DNA of 45,034 nt from Protoeuglena noctilucae (GCA_958009085.1 OY253691.1:1-45034); one strand, 5' to 3'; counted from the first letter of the stretch, positions 15,280-24,727 are shown. A program made the numbers and translations. The notes: generated from the letters alone by a model not told the origin.

Positions 15280-16233
15280 AAAAACTTTTGGTTATCTCTA
15301 TAAAACAAAGGTAAACCAGAAAATATCTTGAGAAAATACCTCTTCAAATCCAAGCCTATACCAACATTTTATTAACAAGTTCTAATTTGTTCATTGGCAG
15401 AAGATAAATAAAATACTTACTAACCTTTCTTTCAGTTACCTCTAATCACTTACTTATGCTTCGCATCATAACAACCTAAACCGAAGGTTTAGGTAGGTAA
15501 ATGCTCTTTTAGTAACTCCTTCAGAGAATGTAGAGAAGAGGGTAACTCGCTTACATACTAACCTCTCTGAAAGAGAGCAACCTATGCAGTCCTTACCTAT
15601 GTTTCACATAGGTAAGGAATGCATAAGTAGGTAAGAAGAGGGCAAAATAATTCTTACCTCTATTCACTTACCTATGCTTCGCATAGGTAAGTGAATGAAA
15701 CTTTGTTTAGGTAAGAAAAATGATTTTCAATAATCAAAAAGAAAAAATTTGAAGGCTAAAAAGTGGTTGCTGCAATGCATTTTTCCTATGTTTTCCTTTA
15801 TATAGTATATGATTCACTAACCTATGCTTCGCATAGGTTAGTGAATAGAGAGATTCAAAAATACATATTAAATGAACTCATAAAACTACTAGAAAATATG
15901 GTAACATAAAGACAATAAAATGTAGATATTGAAAACTAGTGAGACAACCTTGGTTAAAGTAAAAAAACATACATTTATTTTCAGAAAATTGGATAAATGT
16001 GCAGACAGATAAATACCAGAAACAACTAATTAAATAAAGAGAAAAAAGGTTAGTGATATAGTCTAATTTTTTTTTTATTATTGAAGATGAGGTTATTCCC
16101 TGTACTTATTTATCACGTTTAAAGAAACATTCCATTTACCTATGCTTCGCATAGGTAGGTAAGTAACATTTCCAAGATTATCATTCACTTACCTATGCTT
16201 CGCATAGGTAAGTGAATAGAGAGATGTAACGAA
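15280..16233 (+). repeat. Long AT-rich spacer with hairpins
   Basis: No protein or tRNA gene seen. Hairpins of the common family occur near 15435-15720, 15815-15845, 16135-16170 and 16182-16215. About 15845-16130 is AT-rich, palindrome-free sequence, unusual for this genome's spacers. It may hold an unrecognised RNA or a replication/transcription control region; nothing specific can be assigned. Confidence 0.6.
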
Positions 16234-16304
16234 TGGGATGTAGCCAAGTGGCAAGGCACAGGGTTTTGGTCCCTCGATCGAAGGTTCGATTCCTTCCATC
16301 CCAG
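16234..16304 (+). tRNA. trnQ(ttg): tRNA-Gln (UUG)
   Basis: Acceptor TGGGATG/CATCCCA with U1:A72, which is typical of glutamine tRNAs. The anticodon loop is TTTTGGT with TTG, and the T arm is complete. Confidence 0.94.
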
Positions 16305-16470
16305 TTGACTTCAGATTCATTTTTTTAAACTAGACTTTGTTTGATTCACTAATTAACCTCTCTTTAAGAGAGGTTAATTAGTGAATAGAGGTAATACGTA
16401 TGTCGAAGTGAAAATGAACCAGATTTGGTTACCTATGCTTGGCATAGATTGCCTCTACCAGGTAAAACAG

Positions 16471-16542
16471 GCACCATTCGTCTATCGGCAAGGACGTTGC
16501 CCTTTCACGGCAAAAAGGCGGGTTCAATTCCCGCATGGCGCA
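16471..16542 (+). tRNA. trnE(ttc): tRNA-Glu (UUC)
   Basis: Anticodon stem TTGCC/GGCAA, loop CTTTCAC, T arm GCGGG-TTCAATT-CCCGC. The acceptor GCACCAT/ATGGCGC has an A3-C70 mismatch, which may be tolerated or corrected in the RNA. Confidence 0.9.
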
Positions 16543-16917
16543 TATTTAGATTTTACTATTTTGCAAATCCATCCTTTTCATTCACTTACCTATGCTTCGT
16601 TAACTTATGCTTTGCATAAGTAAGTTAGTGATTAGAGGTTTGGTTTCTTTCTAATCACTAACTTACTAACCTATGCTTTGCATAGGTTAGTAAGTTAGTG
16701 AATGATCTTTGTTTCATTGAGATAATGAAATTTCGTTCCTTATTTGTTTAACAACTATTTAACAATTATGTATAGGATATAGGATAACAACTAAAACTCT
16801 TTACCTACCTATGCTTCGCTAACCTAAACTTTGTTTAGGTTAGCGAAGCATAGGTAGGTAAAGAGTTTTAGTTACTACAATGTATTATTATTTTTTTTTT
16901 TATGAAAAAAAGACAGG
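16543..16917 (+). repeat. Hairpin spacer before nad4L
   Basis: No gene seen. It contains palindromes including CTAATCACTAACTTACTAACC.. around TATGC-TTT-GCATA (about 16652-16704) and a large one with AAAACTCTTTACCTACC.. arms around CCTAAAC-TTT-GTTTAGG (about 16793-16873). Confidence 0.8.
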
Positions 16918-17217
16918 ATGTCAACTTATGGACTAACCCTAAGAATTCTTCTGTTTGTGCTAGCAACGATCAGTCTAAGAACAAATCGTCAAAGCCTTCT
17001 TCTTTGGTTTTTTGCCATTGAACTTCTTCTTCTAGCAGCCAATCTTCTCTTTCTAACCATTTCAGTGGCACTAGACTCGCTAGAAGGTCAACTAGTAGCC
17101 ATTTTTGTACTAACCGTAGCAGCAGCAGAGTCCAGAGTGGGTCTATCTCTTCTGGTAATGTATTTTCGTACTCGAAAAACAGTCTCTCTGAGATCTTTTG
17201 AAAGACTAAAAGAATAA
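16918..17217 (+). CDS. nad4L: NADH dehydrogenase subunit 4L (nad4L)
   Basis: 99 aa, normal length, three membrane helices of Complex I. It contains IELLLLAANLLFLTISVALD and FVLTVAAAES-A-VGLSLLV; the Ala after the invariant AAES is AGA, matching the family's AAESAIGL. The TAA overlaps the ATG of rpl16 by one base (TAATG), so the two are probably translated from one message. Confidence 0.97.
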   Translation: MSTYGLTLRILLFVLATISLRTNRQSLLLWFFAIELLLLAANLLFLTISVALDSLEGQLVAIFVLTVAAAESRVGLSLLVMYFRTRKTVSLRSFERLKE

Positions 17218-17636
17218 TGACTTTTGTTCTAAAATTTGCTACAAATGATCGTAAAACGATCGGTCACTATCGAAAAAATAGTACGAAGTTCTCGAAGAGA
17301 GCTAAGAACTCGAAGAGGGAACAAAGGACAAGAAAAAGAGTAGAGTCCAGACGAATTAATATTATTCGCTATCTTCGTAGTGTCTATTCCGAAGATCTTC
17401 ATAATAAAATTAAAGTTCGAGTGTATAGAATGCCTTTTGTGGATACCACTAAAAAAGCTCTTGGAGCACGAATGGGAAAAGGAAAAGGAGCATTTCATGA
17501 AAAACTAGTAATAGTGAAAAAAACAACTCCCAGATATAAAATTAGAATTCCACCAATGCCAAATCCAAAAAGACTACTAAGACAATCAGCTCGTAGTAGA
17601 GAGAAAAAACTAGGTTTCAAGGTTATTTTTTGCTAA
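17217..17636 (+). CDS. rpl16: Ribosomal protein uL16 (rpl16)
   Basis: 139 aa, typical length. The core KVRVYRMPFVDTTKKALGAR followed by MGKGKGAFHEKLVIVKK matches the conserved MGKGKG loop of uL16, which contacts the A-site tRNA elbow region of the large subunit. The C-terminal part reads LL-A-QSA-R-S-A-EKKLGFKV. Around residues 22-38 the protein contains a Lys/Ser/Arg stretch (FSK-A-AKNSK) encoded by the CTCGAAGAGGG-type repeat, so a spacer repeat has entered the gene in frame. It starts on the nad4L stop. Confidence 0.9.
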   Translation: MTFVLKFATNDRKTIGHYRKNSTKFSKRAKNSKREQRTRKRVESRRINIIRYLRSVYSEDLHNKIKVRVYRMPFVDTTKKALGARMGKGKGAFHEKLVIVKKTTPRYKIRIPPMPNPKRLLRQSARSREKKLGFKVIFC

Positions 17637-17813
17637 CCTCTAATTACTAACTTACTTACCTTTCTTTCAGAAAGGTAAGTAAGTTAGTAAGTGAATGAAA
17701 CAAAGTTTAGGTAAGTAAATGATGCTTCGTTAACTTATGCAAAGCATTTACCTCTCTTTCAGAGCATTGACCAGCGGTGATTCTAGGTAAGTAAGTGAAT
17801 TTGGGAGACATGG

Positions 17814-17890
17814 CTGAGTGGCTGAAAGCACCAACTTGCTAAGTTGTCAATACTGAAAAGTATTCATAGGTTCGAATCCTATTGTCTCCG
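17814..17890 (+). tRNA. trnS(gct): tRNA-Ser (GCU)
   Basis: Acceptor GGAGACA/TGTCTCC, discriminator G, anticodon loop TTGCTAA, and a long variable arm (AATACTGAAAAGTATT), as in class II serine tRNAs. It would read AGU/AGC only, leaving AGA/AGG to the UCU tRNA. Confidence 0.94.
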
Positions 17891-17893
17891 AAG

Positions 17894-18850
17894 ATGATTA
17901 AAAAAAACGTCAGTTTTCAAATGAGAAATTCATACCGCACGTTTCAAAGGTCTCAAACGTTTCCAAGTTTTCTAAAAAAAGAACCACAAATGAAAAATAC
18001 TGGAAAAAAAGTAAATCTTTCTCTTGAAAAATTTCGTTCTTATCTTAGGAATGAAATATTTACTAACCTTTCTTCTTCTTCCTATGCTTCGCATAGGACA
18101 AGAAAGCTAACTGAAGGAGAATGTAAGAAGACACTGTCATCGTCTGGCCATCCGGCATGCTATGAGAAGATTGGATTTCGTAAAAAAACTGGATTTCGAA
18201 GAGTAATTGAAAATCGTTGGTCTCTTCATGAAAAAAAATCAGATTTTTATGGTCTAAAAAAAAGATGTTTTTTTCATACAAAAGGACTTTCAACTTGTGT
18301 GAATCCAAAGGTCAATAGAATTTTTGGAAAAACTTCAAGAAAAAAGACTAAAAAACTTACTTACCTTTCTTGTCCTATGCTAAGCATAGAAAGAGAGCTA
18401 CCGAAACCTTCAGTTTCGGTGGGTAAGAAGAGGACGAAGTTCTCGAAGAGGGCTGCTAAGAACTCGAAGAGGATTAGACGGCTTCAACGAATCCTTAAGC
18501 CACTGGTTTTTCCCAGACCGAACCTGAATCAATCTTCACGCCTGACGAAGCTCTCGAAGAGGACAGAGTTCTCAAAGAGGAATAAAATACTTACATTCTC
18601 TCTTAGAGAATGTAAGAAGAGGAGTATTGAGAATTTTGCCACATCTCTCAAAAAGAATTCTCTAAGAGTTGAACTGAGAAGAGTTCGTCAAGGTCGGCGA
18701 ATAATGCCAGTAGCGATGCCAGTATTTCCAAGACGAAGAAGAAAACTAAGACTACGAAAAAGACCGCGAGATGAAAATTTTTTTAAACAAGTGGAAAACA
18801 GCAAAAGTTCACGTAAAAAAAGATGGTGGCCTTCAAAAATCAAGGTTTAA
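17894..18850 (+). CDS. rps7: Probable ribosomal protein uS7 (rps7-like), repeat-expanded
   Basis: 319 aa from the ATG 4 bases after trnS; usual uS7 is about 150-240 aa. The last quarter resembles the uS7 RNA-binding core: VEL-A-A-VRQGRRIMPVAMP, then VFP-A-R and KLALR (family pattern VxxRRVGGxxYxVPVxVxPxRxxxLAxRW). Upstream, several in-frame segments come from spacer repeats: SSSYASHRTRK and CPMLSIE from TATGC palindromes, FSKRAAKNSK and LSKRTEFSK from the CTCGAAGAGG repeat. These probably explain the excess length. It uses CUN leucines only, consistent with a live gene. The family call is by eye. Confidence 0.5.
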   Translation: MIKKNVSFQMRNSYRTFQRSQTFPSFLKKEPQMKNTGKKVNLSLEKFRSYLRNEIFTNLSSSSYASHRTRKLTEGECKKTLSSSGHPACYEKIGFRKKTGFRRVIENRWSLHEKKSDFYGLKKRCFFHTKGLSTCVNPKVNRIFGKTSRKKTKKLTYLSCPMLSIERELPKPSVSVGKKRTKFSKRAAKNSKRIRRLQRILKPLVFPRPNLNQSSRLTKLSKRTEFSKRNKILTFSLRECKKRSIENFATSLKKNSLRVELRRVRQGRRIMPVAMPVFPRRRRKLRLRKRPRDENFFKQVENSKSSRKKRWWPSKIKV

Positions 18851-18948
18851 TTCTTTCCTCTTCGAGTTCTTAGCCCTCTTCTTACATTCTCTTTCAGTTT
18901 TGTACAAAATGTACCAAAGCTTAGTAAGTAAGAAAAACATGCTTCTCG

Positions 18949-19020
18949 AGAATGTAGCTCAGAGGTTAGAGTATTGGCCTGTCACGCCAAAAGTCGTGGG
19001 TTCAAATCCCATCATTCTCG
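18949..19020 (+). tRNA. trnD(gtc): tRNA-Asp (GUC)
   Basis: Acceptor GAGAATG/CATTCTC, discriminator G as usual for aspartate, anticodon stem TTGGC/GCCAA with loop CTGTCAC, T arm GTGGG-TTCAAAT-CCCAT. Confidence 0.95.
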
Positions 19021-19494
19021 CTCACTTCCAAACCCTACATTTCGAAGAGATGTGGAAATCTTCGATTTTGTGAAGAAAATCTTAATTTAGAGGAATAAAA
19101 TACTTACTTACTCCTATGCTTCTTCGCATAGGACAAGAAAGGTAATTCTTTTAGAGAATGTAAGAAGAGGGCAAATAACTTGAAAAGGGTAACTCGCTTA
19201 CCTACCTAAACCGAAGGTTTCATTCACTTACTTACCTCTCAGAAAGAGAGGTTGCTAGAATCACCGCTGGTGAATGATGCTTTGCTAACTTACCTATGCG
19301 AAGCCTAAACAAAATTTCATTCACTTACCTATGCTTTGCATAGGTAAGTGAATAGAGGTTAACAAAGCATAGGTTAGTAAGTGATTAGAGGTAGAACCTC
19401 TCTTTTCGAGCATTCACTTACTTACTAACCTCTCTTTCAGAGAGGTAAGCTTTGCATAAGTAAGTGATTCTAGGTTAGTATGTAAGTAAGACGA
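19021..19494 (+). repeat. Hairpin spacer between trnD and trnC
   Basis: No gene seen. It is built of the common palindromes (CTATGC-TTT-GCATAG with CATTCACTTAC arms at about 19318-19350; ACTAACCTCTCT-TTC-AGAGAGG at about 19423-19447) and copies of the CTCGAAGAGGG-type repeat. Confidence 0.8.
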
Positions 19495-19565
19495 GGCAAA
19501 ATCGTCTAACGGAAAGATTATAGATTGCAAATCTAAAGATAGTGGTTCAATTCCACTTTTTGCCT
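19495..19565 (+). tRNA. trnC(gca): tRNA-Cys (GCA)
   Basis: Acceptor GGCAAAA/TTTTGCC, discriminator U as expected for cysteine, anticodon stem TAGA/TCTA with loop TTGCAAA. Confidence 0.92.
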
Positions 19566-19738
19566 AAAATTCGGGTTTCATAAGATTTATCTGTGTCACA
19601 TCCGGGTACATTTTTTTTACCTCTTTATTTATCTTTCTTTCTTACATTTTGTACAAAATGTACCAAAGCTTATAACCTCGATTCACTTACTAACCTCTCT
19701 TTCAGAGAGGTAAGTAAATGATTAGAGGTAACCAAATC

Positions 19739-19997
19739 ATGCAAAAGACAAACCCTCTTTCTTGGTGGCAAGTTCATCGAGATGAATTCTTTCTGAGTCA
19801 TAGACTGAGAAAACCTCTAAGATCTAAAAATTTTTATCATCTTGTAGAATTTAGTCCTCATCCGTTTCTGGCGGGAATTAGAAGACTATGGTTTACTTCC
19901 GGAGTGACAAGATGGTGTCATCAAAGCACTTTTGGCGGCTGGTCTAGACTCATGGGTCTGGCAGGGATCCTATTTGTAATGTATGTATGGTGGCGTG
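19739..19997 (+). CDS. cox3: Cytochrome c oxidase subunit 3, exon 1
   Basis: Encodes the N-terminal 86 residues plus one base, including NFYHLVEFSPHPFLAGI and FVMYVWWRD. The ATG at 19739 is preferred over one at 19718 that lies in a spacer palindrome. The exon ends TGGTGGCGT-G before intron GTGCG; joining with ATATTGTGCGA gives WWRDIVRESTYQG, the conserved COX3 sequence. Confidence 0.95.
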
Positions 19998-22900
19998 GTG
20001 CGCTAGAGTACTGTGAATATCTTTTCCTTTCTGAATGATGAAGTTTATGTTTCTCATTCGAAGAAAGGCACCTAAAACTGAGTTTTGGAGGTGTAAGGCT
20101 GTCACCCAACGGGATCTGGTAACGGATTATGTTGAAGCGGTGAGACCATGTCAACCTGCGGAGAAACCTTGTATCCAAAAAAGTTGGCTAGCTAGGGATT
20201 CTAAGGCTACACTAAGAAACCTGATACCAAATGATCGGATGTCCAAATCCCGAAAGTCAGCAAGGTTTAAGGCTTTCGTCAGGAGTGTCTTCTTTACTCT
20301 CGCCAAAAGAAGGCTGTTCAGTTCTCCTGTGGTCAACTCCAACCGGAGTGGCTTCGATGGAAAGATCATTTCTTTTTTCTTTTCTTGTCCTATGCTAAGC
20401 ATAGGAAGAAAGCTATCAGAGAGAGAATGCAGATGTATCCAAAGAAGATTTGGCAGGGGCCTAAGGAATCAGCAAAGAATTCACGGAAATCTAGGAAGCC
20501 CTCATTGGCTTTCTAAGGGATTCTCTGAAAAAGAATCTCATCTAAGAAAGCCTCGGTCGAAAGACTATGAGGGTGTCGGAGGAGGCGTAGTAGGTATCGG
20601 ATCTGAGAAATCGATCCGGCTTGAAGCTTCTGGTTACCAGAATGGTAACGCATTCAAGCGCCGAAGGACCTCCAGGTGGAATTCGAGAGTCTGGGTTCGT
20701 GGAAATACTCCTAGGACAGGTCGAAATTTTACTTCTAAGAACTCGGTTCCTAGAATGAAAAGCATTCAGACTTCGTCTTCGGAACTTTCACTCGCAGCTC
20801 TACGCCACAGAAATGAACAATCCCCTGGTCGTAAAAATCTTTCTGTAATTCAAACTATTAGAGAGGAAGCTACTCTCATTCTTGCGTATGAGCTTCTTAA
20901 ATCGAAACCTGGAAATCTAACTCCAGGTTTTCCTATGCGATCCTCGGTAACTCTGGGCGGACTTACCCTCTTCGAGCGTAAACGAGTTACCCTCCCATGG
21001 ATTCGGGAGACCCAAAAACAACTTCTTCTAGGAACTTACAAGTTTCCTAAAAGACGCCGAAAATGGATTCCGAAATCGAATGACGCGGGGAACCAGAATT
21101 CAGATTCACCTTGGGGGGAAAAACTCGTCCAGAAAGCAATCCAACTCACCTTTGAACAAATTTTTGAACCCATATTTCTTCCCTCATCTCATGGTTTTCG
21201 TCCAGGAAAGGGGTGTCATACGGCACTTAGAAATGTGGCTGGTCAATGGAAAGGAACAGATTGGGTGATTCAAGCAGACATTTCCAAATGTTTTGATACG
21301 ATTTGCCACTCTACACTTCTAAATCTACTTGACAAGCATGTGAGATGTAACAAAACTCGAGGGCTCGTAAAACGAGCTCTCAAAACGGGTTGGATTGAAA
21401 TCGGAGGGATCGCTAGATCTAAAACACAGGGAATTCCTCAAGCTTCGGTTCTAAGTCCTATTCTTTATAATGTGTATCTCCACCAGCTGGATCTTTTCAT
21501 GGATCAACTGTCCAAAGAGTTTGACAAGGGATCAACGAAGAAGATGTCCCCTCGTTATAAAAAGGTTTACGATCAAATAAAGAAGGCATTTGCCGAAAAA
21601 GATATCTCCCTCGGGAAACAGCTACGTTCAGAGCTTTTCCAAATTCCTTACAGCGATCGGAATTCTCATGGAGTAATTCATGTCAAATATGTTCGTTATA
21701 GAGATGACTTCATTGTGGGAATCACGGGACCTTATAAACTGGCTAGTCTGGTTCAACAAAAGATCACCGAATTTCTTAAAGATCAACTTTCTCTGACTAT
21801 GAATGAAAGCAAAACCAAGATTGTTAACTTCCATTCGGAAACCGTTCGCTTTCTTGGAGCCGACATTCGTAGAGAGAAAACACTGATTCGCACCCGAAAA
21901 ATGGGAAATACCATGACCAAAAAGCGGGTGGCAGGGCGTCCTCAAATGTTCGCTCCGATGATAGAACTCTACGACAAACTAGTTCAGAATGGGATCGCCG
22001 TCTGGCAAACCCATCCCGATGGCAAACGTGAACTTGTCTCGGTTCGATGGACCAAAGCCATCAACCTAGATCATCACCAAATTGTCCATAAGTATAACTG
22101 GATTCATCGGGGAGTTCTCAACTATTATACGTTTAGATCGAATCGAAGCAGATTTCACCATTATGGCAAAATCCTTCTTTTCTCTTGTGCCCTCACTCTC
22201 AAGAGCAAGATGAAGCTTCCATCCATGAGAAGAAGGTTTAAGCGGTTCGGGAAAAATCTTAAATGCCCTCACACGGGGGTAAGTTTTTATTTTCCCCCGA
22301 ATCTTAAAACCCTTCCGTATCCTAGCAAGTTTCTCAAATCTTCTGGAAATCCAAATCTGGAACAACTGTTTCAACTTTGGAATTCTAAGCTCACGAAGAG
22401 CTCATTTGGTAGAGGATGTTGTATTTGTGTTGTGGCTCTCAGGAAAACGTGGAGATACATCATGTACGCAAAATTCGTGACCTTCCGAAAATCAGAAGCT
22501 CATGGTTTACTACCCAGATGGCGGCTCTGAATCGGAAACAGCTCCCGGTATGCTCGCTTCATCATAAGAAGATTCATCAGGGCGCTCTCACCGAAGAAGA
22601 AAAGCGAATCTGGACGGAACGTCTACGCACCTGGGTTAGCTCTCAAAAAAAAGGGGAGTTCTAACTCTCTAGAAGACAGGAAAGATGAAATTACGAAATT
22701 AGGGATGAGTTAATTTTCTGGGGTGGTAAGAATTCTTACTGGCAAGCCGTATGACGGGAAATTGTCACGTACGGTTTAGAGGGCGGTTTGTATTTCTAAA
22801 CGGATATCTCTTTCTACTTAGACTTCGGTGAATTTTTAATTTTTAAAATTTTACTAAGCTTATTACTATTAGGGAATTAAGTAAAGTATAAGGAATGACC

Positions 22901-23116
22901 TATATTCACCTACCTAAACCGAAGGTTTAGGTAGCTATGCTTTGTTAACCTCTATTCACTAACTTACCTCTCTGAAAGAGAGGTAAGTTAGTGAATGATG
23001 CTTCGTTAACTTATGCAAAGCATAAGTAAGTAAGTGAATGAAACTTTGTTTAGGTAAGTAAGTTAGTGAATAGAGGTAACTAGAGATAGAAGCAAGGAAT
23101 GCCTTCCGACCCCTAC
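19998..23116 (+). mobile_element. Group II intron of cox3
   Basis: Starts GTGCGCTAG and ends CCGACCCCTAC. Domain V is at about 22744-22778 (AAGCCGTATGACGGG..CACGTACGGTTTA), slightly diverged from the two cox1 introns. Spacer palindromes sit between domain V and the 3' end (about 22910-23085). The shared termini and related ORFs put it in one family with the cox1 introns. Confidence 0.95.
20035..22530 (+). CDS. Intron-encoded reverse transcriptase/maturase, HNH frameshifted
   Basis: 831 aa. Reverse transcriptase motifs are intact: SHGFRPGKGCHTALRNV, QADISKCFDTI, QGIPQASVLSPILYNVYLHQ, Y-A-DDF at 21697-21711 with AGA as Ala. The maturase region has YYTFRSNRSRFHHYGKIL. The HNH domain begins GRGCCIC and then loses frame near 22428. 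The true continuation (GSQENVEIHHVRKIRDL.., CSLHHKKIHQG) lies in another frame of the same strand to 22664. The out-of-frame tail used here contains a UUA, which the gene body avoids, supporting a frameshift. In-frame CPMLSIGRK near 20385-20415 comes from a spacer palindrome. The start overlaps the TGA of the exon 1 frame (ATGATG). Confidence 0.88.
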   Translation: MMKFMFLIRRKAPKTEFWRCKAVTQRDLVTDYVEAVRPCQPAEKPCIQKSWLARDSKATLRNLIPNDRMSKSRKSARFKAFVRSVFFTLAKRRLFSSPVVNSNRSGFDGKIISFFFSCPMLSIGRKLSERECRCIQRRFGRGLRNQQRIHGNLGSPHWLSKGFSEKESHLRKPRSKDYEGVGGGVVGIGSEKSIRLEASGYQNGNAFKRRRTSRWNSRVWVRGNTPRTGRNFTSKNSVPRMKSIQTSSSELSLAALRHRNEQSPGRKNLSVIQTIREEATLILAYELLKSKPGNLTPGFPMRSSVTLGGLTLFERKRVTLPWIRETQKQLLLGTYKFPKRRRKWIPKSNDAGNQNSDSPWGEKLVQKAIQLTFEQIFEPIFLPSSHGFRPGKGCHTALRNVAGQWKGTDWVIQADISKCFDTICHSTLLNLLDKHVRCNKTRGLVKRALKTGWIEIGGIARSKTQGIPQASVLSPILYNVYLHQLDLFMDQLSKEFDKGSTKKMSPRYKKVYDQIKKAFAEKDISLGKQLRSELFQIPYSDRNSHGVIHVKYVRYRDDFIVGITGPYKLASLVQQKITEFLKDQLSLTMNESKTKIVNFHSETVRFLGADIRREKTLIRTRKMGNTMTKKRVAGRPQMFAPMIELYDKLVQNGIAVWQTHPDGKRELVSVRWTKAINLDHHQIVHKYNWIHRGVLNYYTFRSNRSRFHHYGKILLFSCALTLKSKMKLPSMRRRFKRFGKNLKCPHTGVSFYFPPNLKTLPYPSKFLKSSGNPNLEQLFQLWNSKLTKSSFGRGCCICVVALRKTWRYIMYAKFVTFRKSEAHGLLPRWRL

Positions 23117-23727
23117 ATATTGTGCGAGAATCCACTTATCAAGGAAATCATACTCGAAGAGTTACTGGATCTCACCGAATGGGGGTTCTGTGGTTTATTG
23201 TAAATGAAGTTTTTTTTTTCAGAGCCTTCTTTTGGGGATTTTATCATTCAGCTCTTGTTCCAGTGGTAGACATTTGGCTTCAATTCCCTCCTAAAGGAAT
23301 TGAAACCGTAGATGTTCTAGGAATTCCTCTCAAGAATACTCTTATTCTTCTAAGATCAGGAGTTAGAGTTACGTGGAGACACAAAAGAACACTTGCTGGA
23401 AGCAAAGAAGGTGTGACTCAAGGTCTAAGACTAACCCTCAGATGTTCAAGAGTTTTTCTTAGAATTCAAGGATTTGAGTATATGGTGGCCCCTTTTACGA
23501 TTTCAGACGGAATTTACGGATCGACGTTTTTTATGAGAACCGGATTTCATGGATTTCATGTACTCGTTGGTTCGATTAGACTTCTCGCAGCTTATCTTCG
23601 TCATCAGGCCGGTCATTTTACAGTTCGAAATCATAAAGGGTTTGAAGCTGCAAGATGGTATTGGCACTTTGTGGATGTAGTTTGGCTTTTTCTGTTTATT
23701 TCTATTTATTGGTGGGGTGGGGTCTAA
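23117..23727 (+). CDS. cox3: Cytochrome c oxidase subunit 3, exon 2
   Basis: Completes a 289-aa COX3. Conserved stretches: NEVFFF-A-AFFWGFYHSAL, VTW-A-HK-A-TLAG, APFTISDGIYGSTFF, GFHGFHVLVG, and the C-terminus WYWHFVDVVWLFLFISIYWW. The alanines marked are AGA and agree with the family. TAA at 23725-23727. Confidence 0.97.
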
Positions 23728-24245
23728 TTGTTACCTCTTCTCACTAACTTTTCTTTTAGTTACTAACTTACTAACTAAAAGAAAAGTTAGTAACAAACAA
23801 CAAACAAGTTCAGATAAAAAAGAATACATCTAGAATCTAGCTCTATTTTTTAGGTTTTGATGATCCACCCCTAAAAAAGGATGGTGACCCTCAAAACCTC
23901 TTTGCCTACTAAGGTCTTCTTGGAAATCAAAGACAAAATAGGGCGGTAGCTTTCCGCTGTAGCTTTACGTTTTAACTTTTTCTCATATTTCCCTTTTCTG
24001 CTCTTCTGACCTATGCATTCCTCTATTCACTAACTTACCTCTCTTTCAGAGAGGTAAGTTAGTGAATGATGCTTCGTTAACTTATACAAAGCATAAGTAA
24101 GTAAGTGAATGAAACTTTGTTTAGGTAAGTAAGTTAGTGAATAGAGGAATGCATAGGTGTTACTTAGGTTTCACTTACTTATGCGAAGCATAAGTAAGAA
24201 GAGGGCTAAGATACTTACATTCTCTAAGAGAGAATGTAAGAAGAG
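23728..24245 (+). repeat. Spacer with hairpins and one non-repeat structured segment
   Basis: Hairpins fill 23737-23800 and 24010-24245. The segment 23850-23985 is different and is listed separately. No protein gene seen. Confidence 0.7.
23850..23985 (+). ncRNA. Candidate structured RNA, possibly 5S-like
   Basis: Non-repeat sequence with nested pairing: GGTTTTGA..TCAAAACC encloses ATCC..GGAT with CCACCCCTAA, then TCTTTG..CAAAGA, then GCGG..CCGC. The CCACCCCTAA loop and the AAAATAGGGCGG stretch loosely resemble 5S rRNA loop C and the strand after loop E. This is weak evidence by eye. Confidence 0.25.
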
Positions 24246-24260
24246 GTGAGTACATATCCG

Positions 24261-24692
24261 ATGACACTTTATATTAATTCGCAAAGAAATCTACGTGTGA
24301 GAGATAACTCAGGCGTTAAAAGAATAAAAAGACTTCTTCCAATACCACAAACCAATTCTAAACTGAAAACAAGAGTAATTACCGAACTAAAAACTCAAAG
24401 CCAACAAAGTCGAAAAAACCTGGAAACAGGAAAACTTGTCCGATTTCTTCTTGTCAATACCCGAGCAAGAATGAAAGGTAAAAATGGAGTACTTCGCCGT
24501 AATCAAACTACGACCGTAGTGGTAGTAAATGAAACTCGAAATCTTAGCTCAGCTACTCTGACAGGAACTCGCATTTCAACAAAACTTCCCAAATCTATGT
24601 ACGGAAAAGGACGAAGAATTAGGAAACGAGTAACTGACTTATGCTGTCCTATGCTATGCATAGGACAGCATAAGTCAGTAAGTGCTTTGTGA
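24261..24692 (+). CDS. rpl14: Ribosomal protein uL14 (rpl14)
   Basis: 143 aa from the ATG at 24261; a GTG at 24246 would add 5 residues. The N-terminal LRV-A-DNSGVK-A-IK matches the uL14 hallmark LxVADNSGAK, with Ala encoded by AGA. VRFLLVNT-A-AMKGKNGVL and the C-terminal G-T-A-I region follow. The last about 15 residues (CCPMLCIGQHKS..) are encoded by a 22-bp perfect palindrome, making it longer than the usual 122 aa. uL14 sits at the subunit interface of the large ribosomal subunit. Confidence 0.9.
   Translation: MTLYINSQRNLRVRDNSGVKRIKRLLPIPQTNSKLKTRVITELKTQSQQSRKNLETGKLVRFLLVNTRARMKGKNGVLRRNQTTTVVVVNETRNLSSATLTGTRISTKLPKSMYGKGRRIRKRVTDLCCPMLCIGQHKSVSAL
24633..24679 (+). repeat. 22-bp perfect hairpin at the 3' end of rpl14
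   Basis: ACTGACTTATGCTGTCCTAT.. pairs with its reverse complement around a TAT triloop (24655-24657). It lies inside the rpl14 frame and encodes part of its C-terminus. Confidence 0.9.
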
Positions 24693-24727
24693 GCTAATTA
24701 GTTGATTTTTGTGCCGATACGATTATT

